Origin: Pedobacter ureilyticus
GTDB taxonomy: Bacteria; Bacteroidota; Bacteroidia; Sphingobacteriales; Sphingobacteriaceae
DNA: 64,000 nt
Assembly (NCBI RefSeq): GCF_005925345.1
Contig: NZ_SSHJ01000007.1
Span: 128,479-192,478 of the forward strand
Direction of reading: 5' to 3'
Shown here: piece by piece, positions 25,074 to 34,688 of the stretch
Numbering within the stretch: the first letter of the stretch is position 1
Layout: the number at the start of each line of letters is the position of its first letter
Program-made: the position numbers and the translations under genes
Notes under the pieces: model-generated
The model's database searches: none
What the model saw: only the letters and a program-made list of their open reading frames with translations
Told to the model about the DNA's origin: nothing

Positions 25074-25532
25074 ATGGAAAATCAAATAACCTTGCAAAAG
25101 CGGTTTATTAATAAAAAGTTAGTGGTAGACCTAATCTGCTATGCTTTTTTCATATTGTTTCTATATGCCTCCACTAGCAAGCTGATTGATTATGAAAAAT
25201 CGGAATTGCAAATGTCTAAATCTCCCATTATAACGGATTTTGCATTTATTTTAGTTTGGCTGGTTCCATTAACAGAAATCGCAATTGCAATTATGCTGAT
25301 GATTTCACGAACCAGGAGATTTGCCTTATATGCCTCATTAGGTCTTATGTCGCTATTTACAGCATACATTATAGCCATTTTATACTTCACCGATAACATT
25401 CCATGCAGCTGCGGTGGAGTTTTAGAGAAGATGAGTTGGGACCAGCACCTGATATTCAATATCGTTTTTATGTGTCTTGGCATAACTGCAATACTATTAC
25501 AAACAAAAATCTATGAGAAAAAGATGGATTAA
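25074..25532 (+). CDS. MauE/DoxX-like redox membrane protein
   Basis: A 152-residue inner-membrane protein with four helices (about 17-36, 53-75, 82-103, 125-145). The short motif PCSCGG (about 112-117) followed by MSW-HL-FN is typical of MauE-type proteins in Bacteroidetes. MauE-like proteins help form disulfides or move reducing power across the membrane, and often accompany thioredoxin-like proteins. The small secreted Cys-containing protein downstream, and the TlpA-like protein on the opposite strand, may be partners (inference). Confidence 0.8.
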   Translation: MENQITLQKRFINKKLVVDLICYAFFILFLYASTSKLIDYEKSELQMSKSPIITDFAFILVWLVPLTEIAIAIMLMISRTRRFALYASLGLMSLFTAYIIAILYFTDNIPCSCGGVLEKMSWDQHLIFNIVFMCLGITAILLQTKIYEKKMD

Positions 25533-25625
25533 ATGTCCTCAATAAGATATTCCTATTGGCCAATTTGGATCAGGAGAAACCGAAAACCTGAAATAGAGTA
25601 GGTACTTAAATAAAACTATAATACA

Positions 25626-25877
25626 ATGAAAAAATTATTTTTTTCTGCTCTGGTTGCAGTAGTTGCTGTTGGCGGAGCTTTTGCCTCAAGTAGTATGAGA
25701 ACTGAAGGAGATTTGTACTCTGAGAATTCACCATCTCCTGATATTGCTTGTCATGGTGATGAAGCTGCTTGTTCAAGCGTGTATGGCAATATCCAAGTTT
25801 CTACAACCGCGCCGGGCACGCCTGGTCGCGTTTTATTTGACCTTCAAGGTTCAGGCTATACAGCGGATCTTCCATAG
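25626..25877 (+). CDS. Small secreted Cys-containing protein (DUF6520-like)
   Basis: An 83-residue protein with a clear signal peptide (about 1-20, cleavage after FA). The mature part of about 60 residues carries two Cys in a HGDEAAC context (C-HGDEAA-C), so it could hold a disulfide or bind metal. It resembles the small DUF6520 proteins common in Bacteroidetes, of unknown function, which often sit next to MauE-like genes. A strong terminator follows at once, so it is a well-defined short transcript. Confidence 0.75.
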   Translation: MKKLFFSALVAVVAVGGAFASSSMRTEGDLYSENSPSPDIACHGDEAACSSVYGNIQVSTTAPGTPGRVLFDLQGSGYTADLP

Positions 25878-25881
25878 GAAC

Positions 25882-25919
25882 AAATGGCCAACGATTAAAA
25901 TAATCGTTGGCCATTTTAA
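25882..25919 (+). terminator. Strong hairpin terminator
   Basis: A perfect 16-bp stem (25882-25897 with 25901-25916; core ATGGCCAACGATTA) with a 3-nt loop follows the stop of the small secreted protein by 4 bp. The T-rich tail makes it a terminator on the plus strand; because of its symmetry it may also work weakly on the minus strand. Confidence 0.85.
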
Positions 25920-25941
25920 CAATTGACTTAAGTAAGAAAGA

Positions 25942-26991
25942 ATGAAGCGGAGTATTCTATACCTTATCATTATCGCAGTGGTTACAATTACCATTTTTTT
26001 TAAATTCGCTTTTGATGAAGAGAAAAAGGGGTTCAACCGAATATTAATTTCTAAAAAGCTTCATATTGAAGAGAGGGTTCAACTACCCAACTCTAAATTT
26101 TATTTTGTTGGCTCTTCTGGTTCATGGATCTTTTTAAAAACATTATATGATGTCAAGCACATATATTATATAGACATCAATTCTAGTCATTTAAAATCTA
26201 TTGATTTAAAATTAAAGACTGGCTTTCAGAATTATCACCCTAAACTGAATGTTTCTGTCCAAGATTCTTTGATTTTCATATTAAACTATGGAAACAAAAA
26301 TCTGATTGTTAATAATATAGTTAACCACAAACAGTTCATTACTGATATGCCTACCAATGTCTTTGATCAGCCTGCTATTTTATTTTCCAATTCAATAATA
26401 AGTAGAGAAACAGTTAACACCGATAAGCTTACTCAAAGGGCAATTTCAAAGTTTGATTATATAAAAAAAGTACCGAAGGCAAAATATATCCTTGACAAGC
26501 AAGTCGATGGATACTTCTGTAATGATGGCATGTTGAAATGGGATGCAAAAAATGAACGGTTATTTTATATGTATTTTTATCGTGGATATTTATTGTGTTT
26601 GGACACCAACCTTAACTTGACCTATAAATTAAAAACCATTGATACAATTACAAGATCGAATATCACTTTAACTAAAAAAAAGCAGGTAGTTAATGGTGAT
26701 ACTATTATAACACAAACCCAAAAAAGACCACCGATTTATGTAAATAAAAGATTTTTTACTGATAAAGAACATGTATATATTATATCGGCGGTAAAGGCAG
26801 ATAATGAAAAACAATCTGACTTTAGAAAAAATCAGATTGTTGATGTATATGAAATAAAGAAAGGAAGTTACAAATACAGTTTTTATATTCCCGACTATAG
26901 AAGTGAAAAATTAAGGCAAATTACAGAATATCGAAATGAGATATACGCAATATATGGAAGTTATTTTGTTAAAATTTCCTCATTGAAATAA
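25942..26991 (+). CDS. Membrane-anchored protein with a beta-propeller-like body
   Basis: A 349-residue protein with an N-terminal membrane helix (about 5-23) and a periplasmic body rich in short beta strands and Tyr/Lys/Ile, consistent with a beta-propeller. I do not recognise a named domain. It is AT-rich like its neighbours. It follows the small DUF6520-like protein after a terminator, and such genes often accompany that family in Bacteroidetes. It ends 7 bp from the convergent TlpA-like gene. Confidence 0.6.
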   Translation: MKRSILYLIIIAVVTITIFFKFAFDEEKKGFNRILISKKLHIEERVQLPNSKFYFVGSSGSWIFLKTLYDVKHIYYIDINSSHLKSIDLKLKTGFQNYHPKLNVSVQDSLIFILNYGNKNLIVNNIVNHKQFITDMPTNVFDQPAILFSNSIISRETVNTDKLTQRAISKFDYIKKVPKAKYILDKQVDGYFCNDGMLKWDAKNERLFYMYFYRGYLLCLDTNLNLTYKLKTIDTITRSNITLTKKKQVVNGDTIITQTQKRPPIYVNKRFFTDKEHVYIISAVKADNEKQSDFRKNQIVDVYEIKKGSYKYSFYIPDYRSEKLRQITEYRNEIYAIYGSYFVKISSLK

Positions 26992-26998
26992 TAAAGTA

Positions 26999-28477
26999 CT
27001 ATTCAATTTCTAGGGCTTGATTAATAAGATTTAGAATGTTCATTGGGCCATTCATAGTAAAATTTGTTCCCTGATAAATATTCCCATTTTTGTCAATCAG
27101 CAACATAAATGGTAATCCTGCAATACTATAATACTTTCCAAAGTCCGACTGCAAGGCATTATTTAACCGAACGTTTAAATATTCTGAAGAAGTATATTTT
27201 CCACTTTTTATACCTTCCATCCACATATCTTTTTTATTAAAAGCTCCAATAGAAAGATAAATGAAATTCTTATTATTTTTTAATGAAGGATAAATCTTCT
27301 CATGAAAATCTTTGTGAAATATTGCGCACCATGAGCATCCTGTTACCCACATATCTAGTAGAATTACCTTTCCTCTTAGTGATTTGGTTGAAACTAAACG
27401 ACCATCTGTGTCAATTGCGGTAAAATCATATAATTGCGAACCTCGGGTTTTCTTAATTACACTTGAAACCCTTGTTTTTAGTGATGGGATCGTTAGGTAC
27501 TTCTCACTATCCCTTAATAAAAAGGCCCAGGTTTCTTGATTGAATAAAGTATAGCTATTTATTCCATAAGAATTTATAAATATATTGGCCAACATTTGTT
27601 CTCTCACCAAACCAGAATACTTGTTTTTTAAAATTTGATAGAAATCATTGAGCGTAACACTATCCGATTTAGTATTAAAGCTCAAATTATATCCCTCTCT
27701 TGTGGTCAATGTTCCTAAATATATTGGACAAAACTTCATATCCGAATTAACTTCGTAATCGAGTTCATTCATGTACTTAAGGTATTCCCTCCTTAAAATA
27801 TTTCTTGCGGTTTGGTTATTTTTGTATTGAACTGCATACCTATACCTTATTTGGGAGCTCCATTCAAACAAAATATCGCCATATTCATACCGTACTAAAT
27901 TTTGATCTCTTTTATTTAATCCCGATGCGCCAATAATTTTATTTTTTTTCATCAGTATTTCGACTGCCAATTCATTAAACTTCGATAAATTTTCTTCTAA
28001 GGTAGAAGCATCATTTAGTGAAACAGTCGAGTTCCTCAATTCTAATCTAAGGGTTTCTAACGTTTCGGCCATATTATATTTTGCTGATCCAAAACCCGAA
28101 TAACCAAAAGTTATTGAACCGTTGGCCTCTTCAATTATCGAAATCGAAACGCTATCAGTATTTTCAAAAAAGCACATTTTACCTCGACTAATTTTTCCAT
28201 TTCGATGAATACTTAATCTCATTTTCGAGGGTTCTTGATAGCTAGGAAGTTGAAAAGAGAAATTGCCGTTTTTGTCAGGTATCTTTCTAATGACATTCCA
28301 TTTTGAGTTATCCAATGAAAATGGTGTAAGATAACCAATAGCTATGGTATCGAAACTACCTTTTTCCTTATCGAATTTAATATGCCCATAAAATATTGGC
28401 TTATTTTTATCTTTTGCATTACTAACTAGTGCTATTGCCATGAGAGCAAGAGTTAGAATTTGTCTCTTGAAATTCAT
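26999..28477 (-). CDS. Secreted TlpA-like thioredoxin-fold protein
   Basis: A 492-residue protein with a signal peptide (about 1-21), a DUF4369-like beta domain (about 27-125), a helical spacer (about 130-350) and a C-terminal thioredoxin/TlpA domain (about 355-490) with the active-site motif CSWC at about 383-386 and the cis-Pro segment GLPFM near 452-456. Such proteins act as periplasmic or surface thiol oxidoreductases and are common next to SusC/SusD pairs in Bacteroidota. It is the last gene of the minus-strand module. Confidence 0.85.
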   Translation of the reverse strand: MNFKRQILTLALMAIALVSNAKDKNKPIFYGHIKFDKEKGSFDTIAIGYLTPFSLDNSKWNVIRKIPDKNGNFSFQLPSYQEPSKMRLSIHRNGKISRGKMCFFENTDSVSISIIEEANGSITFGYSGFGSAKYNMAETLETLRLELRNSTVSLNDASTLEENLSKFNELAVEILMKKNKIIGASGLNKRDQNLVRYEYGDILFEWSSQIRYRYAVQYKNNQTARNILRREYLKYMNELDYEVNSDMKFCPIYLGTLTTREGYNLSFNTKSDSVTLNDFYQILKNKYSGLVREQMLANIFINSYGINSYTLFNQETWAFLLRDSEKYLTIPSLKTRVSSVIKKTRGSQLYDFTAIDTDGRLVSTKSLRGKVILLDMWVTGCSWCAIFHKDFHEKIYPSLKNNKNFIYLSIGAFNKKDMWMEGIKSGKYTSSEYLNVRLNNALQSDFGKYYSIAGLPFMLLIDKNGNIYQGTNFTMNGPMNILNLINQALEIE

Positions 28478-28545
28478 ATATATAAAATAAAAGTTCTTTG
28501 TAATCGTAAATTAGATCACTAACAAAAAGTGAAAGGAATATGATT

Positions 28546-29949
28546 CTAGTATCCCGGATTTTGTGTTATGTTATTATTGTTCATTATTTCTGCAACTGGT
28601 ATTGGGAATAGCAGATAAATAGGGTTCCACTTGGGCTTAACTTGAGATAGTATTGCTGTTGCTTTACCTGATCGTTTCAAATCAAACCATCGATGCCCCC
28701 ATTCACAAAATAATTCAACTTTCCTTTCCTGTTGTATTGCATCAAGTAGATTTTCTTTGCCAATCTGTGGGATTTTTTGTTCGATTGGAATTAAACCTGC
28801 TCTGGACCTTACTATATTGAGGTCGTTTATGGCTTCCGTAAATTTACCTTGCTGACACTTGGCTTCTGATCGTATTAGGAATTGTTCAGCAAGACGAAAT
28901 ACCATTGAATATTCTGTGACGGTTGAAGACGATTTGACTTTATACTTGTAGGGAAAATAATATGTAGTGCCACCAACGGCTATGCTCCTTATCCAAGCGG
29001 TCTTTCTTTTGTCATTAGGTTCAAAGCCATTTTCAGCCAGTTGTGGACTTAGTGATACATTGGTGGGAGCTGTAGTTAATACTAAAAGGCTACCTGCAGG
29101 AGTATTTTTGCCCGCATCGGGCATCAATTGCCAAATAGCTTCTTGACTGGAACTCAAAAATACTTGTTCTAAATCAACAAGTTTATAAAGACTGTTTTTG
29201 GATATGACTAAGGACGAATATTTTTCTGCATTCTGCCAATCTCCCATGTATAAATAAACTCTGGAAAGTAATGCTTGTACAGCATGTCTATTTGGTCTTA
29301 CCCGTTCTGCCGTAACGTACGATTCGCCTAATAAAGTTTCCGCTAATGTTAAATCTTTGAGTATCTGGTCATACACTTCAGGAATTGTTGATCGTTTGAG
29401 TTTACTTGTTATTCTATAATCAGTGCTTAATTGTAGTGGAATTTCGCCATAAAGATTGACTAGGTAATAGTAGCAGAAGGCACGAATAAACAGTGCTTCG
29501 CCCATCAATTGATTTTTAACTGGTGGAGTTATGCCATTTTCTTTGTTTAATCCATCTAAAATAACATTAGCGTCATAAATTCTGGTGTATGAATAAAGTC
29601 CAGAATGATTTTCGGGAGTAATTTGATTATTGTATTGGGCCAGTTGTTGCCCATATCCGATAAATTCATCTGCTGTAAGTCCACAAATTGTTTGCAGGCT
29701 TGTTAAGTCCCCTGAATATACAGAAGCAGTTGACATTTGTTGATAAATTCCTAATAGCGCCGAAGTTGCGAGATCGTTGTTTTTGAACACATCTGTGACT
29801 ACAATGCTATTCTTAGGAGCATCAATTTCAACAAATTTCTTACATGAACTAAATAAATAGATGAAGGGTAAAATAACCAACCAAAACCAAATTGGCCAAT
29901 TTTTATGTTTACTGGCGGAAACAAATCCTATGTTGAATAAAGTTTTCAT
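28546..29949 (-). CDS. SusD/RagB-family surface lipoprotein
   Basis: A 467-residue protein with an N-terminal hydrophobic segment ending in a lipobox Cys (about residues 22-36, LFSSCKK), TPR-like helices and the C-terminal region of SusD proteins (R-ER-VELFCEWGHRWFDLKR, about 407-424). SusD proteins bind the substrate on the cell surface and form the lid of the paired SusC transporter. It lies 9 nt after SusC. The substrate cannot be predicted from the sequence. Confidence 0.92.
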   Translation of the reverse strand: MKTLFNIGFVSASKHKNWPIWFWLVILPFIYLFSSCKKFVEIDAPKNSIVVTDVFKNNDLATSALLGIYQQMSTASVYSGDLTSLQTICGLTADEFIGYGQQLAQYNNQITPENHSGLYSYTRIYDANVILDGLNKENGITPPVKNQLMGEALFIRAFCYYYLVNLYGEIPLQLSTDYRITSKLKRSTIPEVYDQILKDLTLAETLLGESYVTAERVRPNRHAVQALLSRVYLYMGDWQNAEKYSSLVISKNSLYKLVDLEQVFLSSSQEAIWQLMPDAGKNTPAGSLLVLTTAPTNVSLSPQLAENGFEPNDKRKTAWIRSIAVGGTTYYFPYKYKVKSSSTVTEYSMVFRLAEQFLIRSEAKCQQGKFTEAINDLNIVRSRAGLIPIEQKIPQIGKENLLDAIQQERKVELFCEWGHRWFDLKRSGKATAILSQVKPKWNPIYLLFPIPVAEIMNNNNITQNPGY

Positions 29950-29958
29950 GATAATTGT

Positions 29959-32900
29959 TTATAAGGTGATTTTTAAACCAACAGAAACTGTCCTCAATGG
30001 GGGTAGTCGATTGGAGAACTGGTTTTCAGGATCTAAACCAAGGTAATTTGTGAACGTTAACAGATTTTGGCCTTGAAGATTTAGTTCAAGTGCCTTAATC
30101 TTTTTTAATGGCAACCATTTGTTTGAAAAAACATATCGAATGCTAATATTCTTTAACCTTAGAAAAGAAGCATCGCCGATTGACTGACTGCCCAATCCAC
30201 TACCCAAAACGAAATTAGAAGTACTATTTGTAGAGAATTTGGGAATAGAAGTATCATCACCAGATTTTTGCCATCGCTCTAAAACAAATCGTGGTTGATT
30301 TCCATACAAACTGTTAAAATATCCTGGTGGGTTATCTGCAACGGTTGAGAGTGAACTTTTACCTTTTTGCTTAACAAAAGACAATAAAAAATCTACACTT
30401 ATTTGTTTAAATGTTACGGTATTAGAAATTCCCCCATAATACTTTTGACCTAGATATTCCACTAAATAAGCATCTGAAGAGTTTCTGACACCATTTTTGT
30501 CTATATCTTCATAGACATATAGACCAGACAGCGGATCGACCCAACTGTTCGGATATTTCTTTAAACTGTTTATTGGTTTACCAATAATAAAGGAAGTTGA
30601 GTAGGCAGAAGAAGTTAGATTTGGAAAATCTATTAGGCTATTGTTTGGCCTGGTAAAGTTTAAGTTTGCCGTCCACTGCCAATTCTTTTTATCTAGGATT
30701 TTAAAGGTCCCTTCAAATTCCCAACCAGTATTCTGTACTATTGCTGGTAAGTTCCCTGTCAATCCTCCACGTCCTACACTTATAGGTAGGTTTAACGAAA
30801 CCAATTGATTAGACGACCTGTTTCTAAAATATGCAATCTGTAAGTTTATTCTATCTTTTAGTAAGCCTAGCTCTATTGCTCCTTCTGTTTTTCGATTTGT
30901 TTCCCATGCGTAATCTGCATTAGCTAGTATGCTCGTCAACAATGTAGGAACTCCTTGGTAAGAAGGGTTGTTTGTCAGTAACTGCATATATTTATAATCG
31001 CCAATTTGATCATTGCCAGTTACCCCATAGCTCGCTCTGACTTTGCCAAAGCTTATAAACGGCAGGTTTCTTTTTATAAAATTTTCCTCCGAAAATATCC
31101 ACGCTCCTCCAACTGCGCCAAAATTTGCAAACTGCTTTCCAGGCCCGAATCTACTGCTACCGTCTCTCCTCCATGTCAGATTTATTAGATATTTATTCTG
31201 CCAATTGTAATTTACCCTTCCAAAAAATGCAGCATATTTATATTGTATGTAACTTGATTCTGAAATGCTAAATACTGAGGCGGCAGAGATTTCTTTCATT
31301 AGTTCATCACTATTAAAGTTTGATGCTCTGATATTTCGATATTCTGATGTACTTTTTTGAAATGTCATTCCTGCAAGAAGATCTAATTTTCCCTTTGAAA
31401 GCGTCGTATTATAATTTAATTGAGGTTCGATTATCCAAGAATTGACATAGTTGTTACCAAAAAGAGTTGCTCTGGATGCCGTCGTAGGATTAGTTGAGGG
31501 GGACTTCGCACTATTAGGACGAACATCTATTTCTTCGCTTTTAATCTGATTATAGCCAAGCGATGACCTAAATGACAATCCTTTAAAAATATCAAAGCTG
31601 ATATTCGCATTTCCTAACAAGTTGTCCCTCGAAGAATCTTTTGTGTTAAGGAGCTGGGCCATTGGGTTAGATGATGTTGGTATCGGAATACCGTTATAAT
31701 TCCAATTTAGGTTTCCATATTCATCATAAGAATCAGGAATATTCGGTGCTAGAAAAATATATTGTGTAAAATCAGTCGTTATATTACTAGCCGTTATTGA
31801 ATACATTGTAGTTAAGGCAATTTTTAAACGGCTGTTTAGCAAATCAAAATTTAAGTTATAATTTGCTCCACCTCTTCTAAATCCATTTTTCCCTGGAAAT
31901 ACGCTTCCCTCATTTAGATAGTTGCCACTAAGTATAAAATTTAAGCTTTTATTGCCACCTGATATATTTAATGAAGCATTAGTAGCAATGGCTGTTCCTC
32001 CAATTAGTTTTTCCTGCCAATCTGTATATTTTGATTTATCCCAAACACCATTTACATCATAATCGGTTGATGCTGGCAAAAGGCCATCATTTTTGAAAGC
32101 TTCCATTCTCATGTTTATATATTCACCGGTGTTCATCATATCTAAGCGATGACCGACCTGACTAAAACTCTGAGAAAGGTTTGCTGATACCTGGGTTTCT
32201 CCTGCTCTGGCCTTTTTTGTTGTGATTAAAACTACACCATTTGCACCACGTGAACCGTAAATAGCCGTAGCATCCGCATCCTTTAATATTTCTATACTTT
32301 GGATGTCACTTGGATTTAACATACTCAATGGGTTAACTCCTGTTGGGGTTTCCGATTGGCCTCCAACTATAGTATTTAAATTTAAAGTACTTAATCTTGT
32401 AGAAGGAAAATTTACTCCATCTATAATGTAAAGTGGATCGTTTCCACTCCGCAAGCTGTTTTGTCCTCTTATCTTAACTATAAATCCTGCATCCGAAAAC
32501 CCAGTAAGTTGGGTGATTTCTACGCCCGCTACTCTATTTTGAAGTGCCTGTAATGGATTTAAAACTGGTTGTTTTTCAATAGTTTCGGAAGTAATTCTAG
32601 ATATTGAGCCAGTTCTTTCTCGATCTTTAACGGTATAATACCCCGCATTTATCTCTATGCTTTTAAGCGTACTTGCTTCTTGTATCAAGGTAACAATTAA
32701 AAAAACGTCCCTAGTAACTGGCTTTTCAATTGAACTGTAGCCTAAATAGCTGAATTGCAATACTAAATTGTCATAATCAGAAACTACAATTGAAAACTCG
32801 CCAACACTATTTGTTTGTGTTGTTTTATTAGTGTTTTTTAATCTGACCGTTACGCCAGACATTGGTGATCCCTGCTCGTCTATTACTTTTCCTTTGGCCG

Positions 32901-33333
32901 GAAAGTCCAGAGCTTTGCTGTTTTCTTGAATATTATTGGGTTTATTCTTGCGTTTTATAACGACTGTTTTGTCAAAAATTTCAAAAGAATATGGCAAGCC
33001 TTTTAAGCACTGTTCAAGTACCTGCTGAATGCTCGCATTTTTGATTGACACTGAAATTTTGCTGGTCTTATCAATTTCCTCTTTATCGTACCAAAAGCTA
33101 AATCCAGTCTGTTTCTTTATTTCATTAAAAACAGTTTCTAGCGAAGCATCTTTTAATGTGAGATTTACGCTTTGTGCATTAACTGTTGCAGTAACCTTGA
33201 AACAGGTTAACAATAACAGCATTAATGCAACACTGACGCTCTTAGGGAGTTTGAGTTTTGCAATTGGCTTACATCCAGCCACTAGTAGCCACTTCCACCT
33301 AAAAAGGGGAGAGTGATGTTTAAAAAAAATCAT
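29959..33333 (-). CDS. SusC/RagA-family TonB-dependent transporter with STN domain
   Basis: An 1124-residue outer-membrane transporter: a signal region (about 25-52), a secretin/TonB short N-terminal (STN) domain at about 55-128, a carboxypeptidase-regulatory-like domain (about 145-225), a plug domain (about 235-370) with the SusC motif ATAIYGSRGANGVVLITTKK, and the C-terminal beta barrel. The STN domain lets the receptor signal to FecR, which matches the sigma and FecR genes upstream. The start at 33333 gives a long N-terminal tail; a shorter start is possible. Confidence 0.93.
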   Translation of the reverse strand: MIFFKHHSPLFRWKWLLVAGCKPIAKLKLPKSVSVALMLLLLTCFKVTATVNAQSVNLTLKDASLETVFNEIKKQTGFSFWYDKEEIDKTSKISVSIKNASIQQVLEQCLKGLPYSFEIFDKTVVIKRKNKPNNIQENSKALDFPAKGKVIDEQGSPMSGVTVRLKNTNKTTQTNSVGEFSIVVSDYDNLVLQFSYLGYSSIEKPVTRDVFLIVTLIQEASTLKSIEINAGYYTVKDRERTGSISRITSETIEKQPVLNPLQALQNRVAGVEITQLTGFSDAGFIVKIRGQNSLRSGNDPLYIIDGVNFPSTRLSTLNLNTIVGGQSETPTGVNPLSMLNPSDIQSIEILKDADATAIYGSRGANGVVLITTKKARAGETQVSANLSQSFSQVGHRLDMMNTGEYINMRMEAFKNDGLLPASTDYDVNGVWDKSKYTDWQEKLIGGTAIATNASLNISGGNKSLNFILSGNYLNEGSVFPGKNGFRRGGANYNLNFDLLNSRLKIALTTMYSITASNITTDFTQYIFLAPNIPDSYDEYGNLNWNYNGIPIPTSSNPMAQLLNTKDSSRDNLLGNANISFDIFKGLSFRSSLGYNQIKSEEIDVRPNSAKSPSTNPTTASRATLFGNNYVNSWIIEPQLNYNTTLSKGKLDLLAGMTFQKSTSEYRNIRASNFNSDELMKEISAASVFSISESSYIQYKYAAFFGRVNYNWQNKYLINLTWRRDGSSRFGPGKQFANFGAVGGAWIFSEENFIKRNLPFISFGKVRASYGVTGNDQIGDYKYMQLLTNNPSYQGVPTLLTSILANADYAWETNRKTEGAIELGLLKDRINLQIAYFRNRSSNQLVSLNLPISVGRGGLTGNLPAIVQNTGWEFEGTFKILDKKNWQWTANLNFTRPNNSLIDFPNLTSSAYSTSFIIGKPINSLKKYPNSWVDPLSGLYVYEDIDKNGVRNSSDAYLVEYLGQKYYGGISNTVTFKQISVDFLLSFVKQKGKSSLSTVADNPPGYFNSLYGNQPRFVLERWQKSGDDTSIPKFSTNSTSNFVLGSGLGSQSIGDASFLRLKNISIRYVFSNKWLPLKKIKALELNLQGQNLLTFTNYLGLDPENQFSNRLPPLRTVSVGLKITL

Positions 33334-33415
33334 ACTTTTGTAAGGTTTGGGTTAGTTGAACAAATTATCTTCACGGATACTGCTTTTTGCAGTTTGGTTA
33401 ATTCCCCAAATTATA

Positions 33416-33447
33416 CCGGATGTGTTCGAAGCACATCCGGCTTTTTT
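33416..33447 (+). terminator. Hairpin in the FecR-SusC gap
   Basis: The stem CCGGATGTG (33416-33424) with CACATCCGG (33432-33440) is followed on the plus strand by a T run, although no plus-strand gene precedes it. On the minus strand, the direction of transcription here, it lies between fecR and susC and is extended by outer CCCC/GGGG arms, with an A run before and no T run after it. It could be a processing or attenuation element. Confidence 0.55.
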
Positions 33448-33503
33448 ATATGGGGATTATTAACTAGCACTAAATTTTCCTTTATTTCATTGGCACTTCA
33501 TTT

Positions 33504-34607
33504 TTAAGGTTTAACAATCAGTTTGTAGGTTAAATTATCTTGTCTTTCGATGGTAAAGTTGATACCACTGTAAGCTAAAATCTTTAAAAGCACAGATAGG
33601 TTTGAACTTCGTGATATTCCACCGTTAAATTTTCTATCTGATATAGTGCCCCTATATTCCACATCTAAATTGTACCAGCGAGAAGCCTGTTTTAATATGG
33701 CTTTTATATCAGCATTTTTAAATTCCAATCTGCCATTTTTCCAAGCTAAGGCGGTTTCAAGATCAGCATCTTGAACTTTGATCCCCTGATGACTAACTAT
33801 TGATTGTCGATTGGGGCTAAGCATTATTTGTTTTGCTTTTTGGCTGGTTACTCTTACAGAACCTTCCAACAAAGTAGTAACAGTGTTGCCATCATCTTTA
33901 TAATCATTGATATTGAAATGAGTTCCCAAAACCTCAACGGTCTGTAAAGAGCTTTTAACAACAAATGGTTTAGTCTTATTAGGAGCCACCTCGAAGTATG
34001 CTTCCCCAATAAGTTCTACGATACGTTGCTTAGTATTTTCAAAAGAAATGGGATATTTCAATGATGATGAGGCATTTAACCAAACTTTTGTACTGTCCTG
34101 CAATATAATCTGATATTGGCCACCCCTTGGAGTGGAAAAGGTTTGTACACCAGATTTCTGTTCAATATTACTTACAGTTGTGCCATCTGAATAGATTAAC
34201 CCACTAGCCGTTACAATTACAATTTTCTTCGAGCCGTTTAAATTGATTGTTTTTCCATTATTTAATGTAATACTCGCCTGGTTGCTCCCAGGGGAAATAT
34301 CCGTTATAATTTGTTTGTTTGGTTCTAAACTTAACCTGTCGAAAATTTCCCACGTACCTACAGTAAGCAGAGTAACGGCGGCGATTGCGCCAATTCCTTT
34401 CCAAAGATTTATTTTGAGAACTTGCTTTTTGGATTTAGGCAATTCCTTATAGATTTCTTTGCCTATTTCTGCAATCATTTCATCAGAAATATCAATTTCA
34501 TGTTCATTAAAATCTAAAAATGAACTTTCTACAAGAGACTTTTCCGCCTCGGTACACTCACCTGCAATATATCTATTGAGCAGTTGTTTAGCTTCTTCCG
34601 TATTCAT
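33504..34607 (-). CDS. FecR-like anti-sigma factor
   Basis: A 367-residue protein with a cytoplasmic DUF4880-like anti-sigma region (about 1-75), a membrane helix (about 76-95), a FecR domain (about 150-250) and a C-terminal DUF4974-like domain (about 285-365). It holds the ECF sigma factor encoded upstream until the STN domain of SusC reports substrate. It lies 81 bp after the sigma gene on the same strand. Confidence 0.9.
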   Translation of the reverse strand: MNTEEAKQLLNRYIAGECTEAEKSLVESSFLDFNEHEIDISDEMIAEIGKEIYKELPKSKKQVLKINLWKGIGAIAAVTLLTVGTWEIFDRLSLEPNKQIITDISPGSNQASITLNNGKTINLNGSKKIVIVTASGLIYSDGTTVSNIEQKSGVQTFSTPRGGQYQIILQDSTKVWLNASSSLKYPISFENTKQRIVELIGEAYFEVAPNKTKPFVVKSSLQTVEVLGTHFNINDYKDDGNTVTTLLEGSVRVTSQKAKQIMLSPNRQSIVSHQGIKVQDADLETALAWKNGRLEFKNADIKAILKQASRWYNLDVEYRGTISDRKFNGGISRSSNLSVLLKILAYSGINFTIERQDNLTYKLIVKP

Positions 34608-34688
34608 GATACTGATGGGTTGATTGGAAGCTAGTACAGGAAAGCGTTTGTAAACTTGAAGATTTTTTTTACTTTTTATTTGGCACTA

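Noticed and set aside
33313..33507. A 64-codon plus-strand frame in the fecR-susC gap
   Set aside because: It runs across the hairpin and is antisense to the operon.
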